Positions 61,936 to 64,000 of a stretch of 64,000 nt of DNA are shown piece after piece. This stretch comes from Christensenella massiliensis (GTDB taxonomy: Bacteria > Bacillota > Clostridia > Christensenellales > Christensenellaceae). A model generated the notes under the pieces. It was not told where the DNA came from and searched no databases. It saw only the letters and a program-made list of their open reading frames with translations. The DNA is taken from assembly GCA_900155415.1 (NCBI GenBank), contig LT700187.1, positions 2,294,001-2,358,000 of the forward strand. Direction: 5' to 3'. Made by a program: the position numbers and the translations under genes. The stretch's first letter is position 1. Each line of letters starts with the position of its first letter.

Positions 61936-63099
61936 CTATGGTGTGGCCGGCTTTGTTTCAAAGCTATCGTCAGTATAGACCCTCGGTATCCGTTCATTAA
62001 AATCCAGCAGCACTTCATAGCTGATCGTTCCGCAAATTTTCGCAATATCGTCCGCCGTTATCGATTTCCCTTCTTTTTCGCCAAGCACGGTCACAATATC
62101 ACCTGTATATATTTCTCCGTCTATATCGGTGATATCCAGCATCGTCTGGTCCATACACACTCGTCCTATGATCGGAGCATACCAAGAGCCGGATTCAGTC
62201 GTTACGATCATACTGCCCTTGTTTGAGAGCAAACGGTTATAGCCGTCTCCGTATCCGATCTGTACCGTCGCAACTTTCGTCGCGCGGGCAGCCGTAAACG
62301 TACTGCCGTACCCTACGCTTTCTCCCGCCTCTATCGTCTTTATATGCGAAATTTCCGCAAAAACCTCCATAACAGGTCTGAGCCGAACTGCCTGCTTATC
62401 CACTTCGTCTGACGGATAATATCCATACATTGATATACCGAAGCGTACCATGTCGTGTGAGAACTGCGGAAGATCGATCGTTCCGGCGCTATTGTCGGCA
62501 TGTACGACCGGATGGAAGCCGCGCGCATTTAAAATCTCAATATAGTGCAGAAATTTTTGATGCTGCAAACAGGTGTCTGCTTTGTTCCGTGCATCGCTGT
62601 TCGCAAAATGCGTAAACACCCCCGCCAGATGTACATTGGGGCACGCGGAAAGTGTTTTGATACATTCTTCCAATTCTGAGTTGCTGCGTATCCCGATTCG
62701 GCACATTCCCGTATCGAATTTTAAATGAATGTCTATCGTTTTCCCTGATTTTTTACAGATCCTTTGAAGAAACAAGATATCATCCGGTGTAAAAACACAG
62801 GGCTGGAGCCCAATTTCCGCAGCCAAAGAAAGCTGCTCGTGATTGGAACGCCCGATGATCATAATCGGAATGTCCTTATCCGCCTCGCGCAAAGGCAGCG
62901 CTTCCTCCGCCAAGGCGACCGCAAGCATGCATGCACCCGCCTGCTTTGCCGCGCGGGCGCATGCGACCGCTCCATGTCCGTATGCGTTTGCTTTCACGAC
63001 CGCTACGATCCCGCACCCATGCGGCAAATTCGCCGCTGCATTCTTTATATTTTGCTTCAAATTCCAAAGGTTGATTTGAGCGTATGTCTTTCTGTACAA
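61936..63099 (-). CDS. alr: Alanine racemase
   Basis: 387 residues. It makes D-alanine for peptidoglycan. The PLP lysine is in AVVKANAYGHGA near residue 36, and the catalytic Tyr and phosphate contacts lie in SVGYGSTFTA and GYGDGYNRLLSNKG. VCMDQTMLDIT is typical. It stands between the ACT gene (11 bp upstream) and 5-FCL. Confidence 0.96.
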   Translation of the reverse strand: MYRKTYAQINLWNLKQNIKNAAANLPHGCGIVAVVKANAYGHGAVACARAAKQAGACMLAVALAEEALPLREADKDIPIMIIGRSNHEQLSLAAEIGLQPCVFTPDDILFLQRICKKSGKTIDIHLKFDTGMCRIGIRSNSELEECIKTLSACPNVHLAGVFTHFANSDARNKADTCLQHQKFLHYIEILNARGFHPVVHADNSAGTIDLPQFSHDMVRFGISMYGYYPSDEVDKQAVRLRPVMEVFAEISHIKTIEAGESVGYGSTFTAARATKVATVQIGYGDGYNRLLSNKGSMIVTTESGSWYAPIIGRVCMDQTMLDITDIDGEIYTGDIVTVLGEKEGKSITADDIAKICGTISYEVLLDFNERIPRVYTDDSFETKPATP

Positions 63100-63110
63100 A
63101 ACTCTTCCTC

Positions 63111-63539
63111 TTAAATATTATAGACCATCTCTTCCGTAAGCATTTTTAACCCCGAGCCTTTCAATGCTTCAAATGCTTTTTCCGTTTCCTTCACATGGAA
63201 GATCACGATCGCATTTTCGCTCATCGTACCTACGAAAGAATATAAGTACTCAACGCTGATCTCGTTTTCGTGCAGCACCTGCAAAACTTGGGCCAGACCG
63301 CCCGGGGTGTCCTCCACCTCTATCCCGAGTACTTTTGTCATAGAGGCCGTAAAGCCTGCGTCTCTCAATATTTTAAGCGCTTCGTCGGGCTTGTTGACGA
63401 TACAGCGCAATATCCCAAATTCCGAGGTGTCCGCGATGCTCAGGGCTTTTAAGTCGATACCATGATCGGCAAGCGCCCGGGTCAGGCTGTACAGCCTCCC
63501 TTTTTTATTTTCCACAAAAACCGATATTTGCCTGATCAA
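63111..63539 (-). CDS. ACT-domain protein (two ACT repeats)
   Basis: 142 residues with two ACT-like halves: QISVFVENKKGRLYSLTRALADHG (about 4-70) and EVEDTPGGLAQVLQVLHENE (about 72-140). They bind amino acids and act as regulatory subunits. The family is often found beside indolepyruvate oxidoreductase or phenylacetate-CoA ligase, as here next to iorB. I start at TTG 63539, which gives the family-typical N terminus and sits eight bases after GAGGAGG; the ORF runs 12 residues further upstream. Confidence 0.88.
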   Translation of the reverse strand: MIRQISVFVENKKGRLYSLTRALADHGIDLKALSIADTSEFGILRCIVNKPDEALKILRDAGFTASMTKVLGIEVEDTPGGLAQVLQVLHENEISVEYLYSFVGTMSENAIVIFHVKETEKAFEALKGSGLKMLTEEMVYNI

Positions 63540-63593
63540 TGTATTTGCCTCCTCTTTCGCCAATTGCCGCCGCAAGTTGCTTACAGCGTTCTT

Positions 63594-64000
63594 TTATAGT
63601 GCATATCCAAGCTCAAATGCAGTCTCGTTCAAATCAATAAATTTTGGTTTGACTACAGCGCGTATCGCATCTTTCCATACTGTTTTTTCAATGTCCATGT
63701 TTCTTGCAAGAACACCAAGCAGAACCGTATTCACAGCTTTCACACTTCCCGCCTGATTGGCCAAGGCAAGCGCGTCAACAAAAACCGCATCCGGAAAATG
63801 TTCCCTGATTTTTTCAGGAATATTCTCCGGATATACTTCTGCACCCGTAATAACAGGCATAGGCAAAATTTGCTGCGTATTACAGTAGATCTTTCCTCCC
63901 TGCGGATTAAGGTATGGCAGCCAGCGCAGCCCTTCCAGTTCTTCGAACGCAAGCAGAATATCTGCCCCGCATTCGTCTATCACGGGAGAATATACCTTTT
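63594..64000 (-). CDS. iorB: Indolepyruvate:ferredoxin oxidoreductase beta subunit (partial)
   Basis: The C-terminal part, about 135 residues, of the beta subunit of indolepyruvate ferredoxin oxidoreductase, which oxidises aryl pyruvates to aryl-CoA plus CO2. Visible: KVYSPVIDECGADILLAFE, an IorB-typical stretch, and ALALANQAGSVKAVNTVLLGVLA. The reading frame stays open to position 64000, so the start lies beyond the right edge. A GTG within (63983) is not the start. It heads toward the ACT gene 54 bp away and supports amino-acid fermentation. Confidence 0.9.
   Translation of the reverse strand, partial: KVYSPVIDECGADILLAFEELEGLRWLPYLNPQGGKIYCNTQQILPMPVITGAEVYPENIPEKIREHFPDAVFVDALALANQAGSVKAVNTVLLGVLARNMDIEKTVWKDAIRAVVKPKFIDLNETAFELGYAL

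Noticed and set aside
1-64000. Mobile elements, CRISPR arrays, tRNA or rRNA genes
   Set aside because: I saw no transposase, no regularly spaced repeats, no tRNA cloverleaf with CCA end and no rRNA. Absence is judged by eye, so a small divergent element could be missed.

Overview
The window reads as chromosomal DNA of an anaerobic, low-to-mid-GC member of the Clostridia. The evidence is classic Firmicutes gene clusters (rimP-nusA-ylxR-ylxQ-infB-rbfA-nrnA-truB-ribF-rpsO-pnp; plsX-rnc; DUF177-rpmF; scpA-scpB; argR-recN-spo0A), a sodium-pump decarboxylase operon, rubrerythrin, pta-ackA and indolepyruvate:ferredoxin oxidoreductase. A Christensenellales-like lineage is my guess, with low confidence. 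Nearly every gene is on the minus strand; only one (tmcAL-like) is on the plus strand. I see no tRNA, rRNA, CRISPR array, IS element or prophage.

Layout by position. 1-3.3 kb: end of a carbohydrate locus (sugar ABC ATPase, SDR dehydrogenase, ROK regulator) with shared AT-rich candidate operators. 3.3-9.9 kb: citrate synthase, malic enzyme, sirtuin, CinA, a glycosyltransferase and rubrerythrin. 9.9-16.3 kb: purB, rny, a BaiN/HI0933-type flavoprotein, an RpiR-type regulator and surE. 16.3-21.5 kb: a five-gene biotin-dependent Na+-pumping decarboxylase/transcarboxylase operon preceded by an unrecognised structured leader. 21.5-24.2 kb: rluB, scpB, scpA and an M50 protease. 24.2-36.3 kb: two adjoining operons. 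The first is nadK-argR-recN-spo0A-punA. The second is ftsK-rimO-pgsA-recA-[OLE RNA]-oapA-tlyA. 36.4-48.4 kb: an M16 peptidase, pnp, rpsO and the nusA/infB translation operon. 48.4-55.5 kb: plsY, der, DUF512, glyA, rnc, plsX, rpmF and DUF177. 55.5-57.9 kb: ackA and pta. 57.9-64 kb: tmcAL-like, patatin-like, a coiled-coil protein, coaD, rsmD, 5-FCL, alr, an ACT protein and the end of iorB.

The most notable item is a roughly 580-nt gene-free block at 30332-30914. It is closed by a perfect 8-bp terminal helix and lies directly upstream of a 178-aa multi-pass membrane protein with a D-x7-D motif. Size, structure and position beside oapA, tlyA, argR and recN identify it as an OLE (ornate, large, extremophilic) RNA with its partner OapA, here inside a cell-division/recombination operon headed by ftsK. 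OLE RNA is a known class; its genomic setting here is the unusual part.

The second notable item is Spo0A (25117-25854). Its DNA-binding domain is intact, but the receiver has Glu in place of the phosphoacceptor Asp and has lost the acidic pair and the conserved Thr. spoIVB is absent from its usual place between recN and spo0A. This suggests a repurposed, phosphorylation-independent Spo0A. The third is a candidate structured RNA leader ahead of the Na+-pump operon.

Metabolically, malic enzyme, citrate synthase and the decarboxylase operon all act around oxaloacetate, pyruvate and malate. pta-ackA yields ATP and acetate. The decarboxylase would couple decarboxylation to Na+ export.
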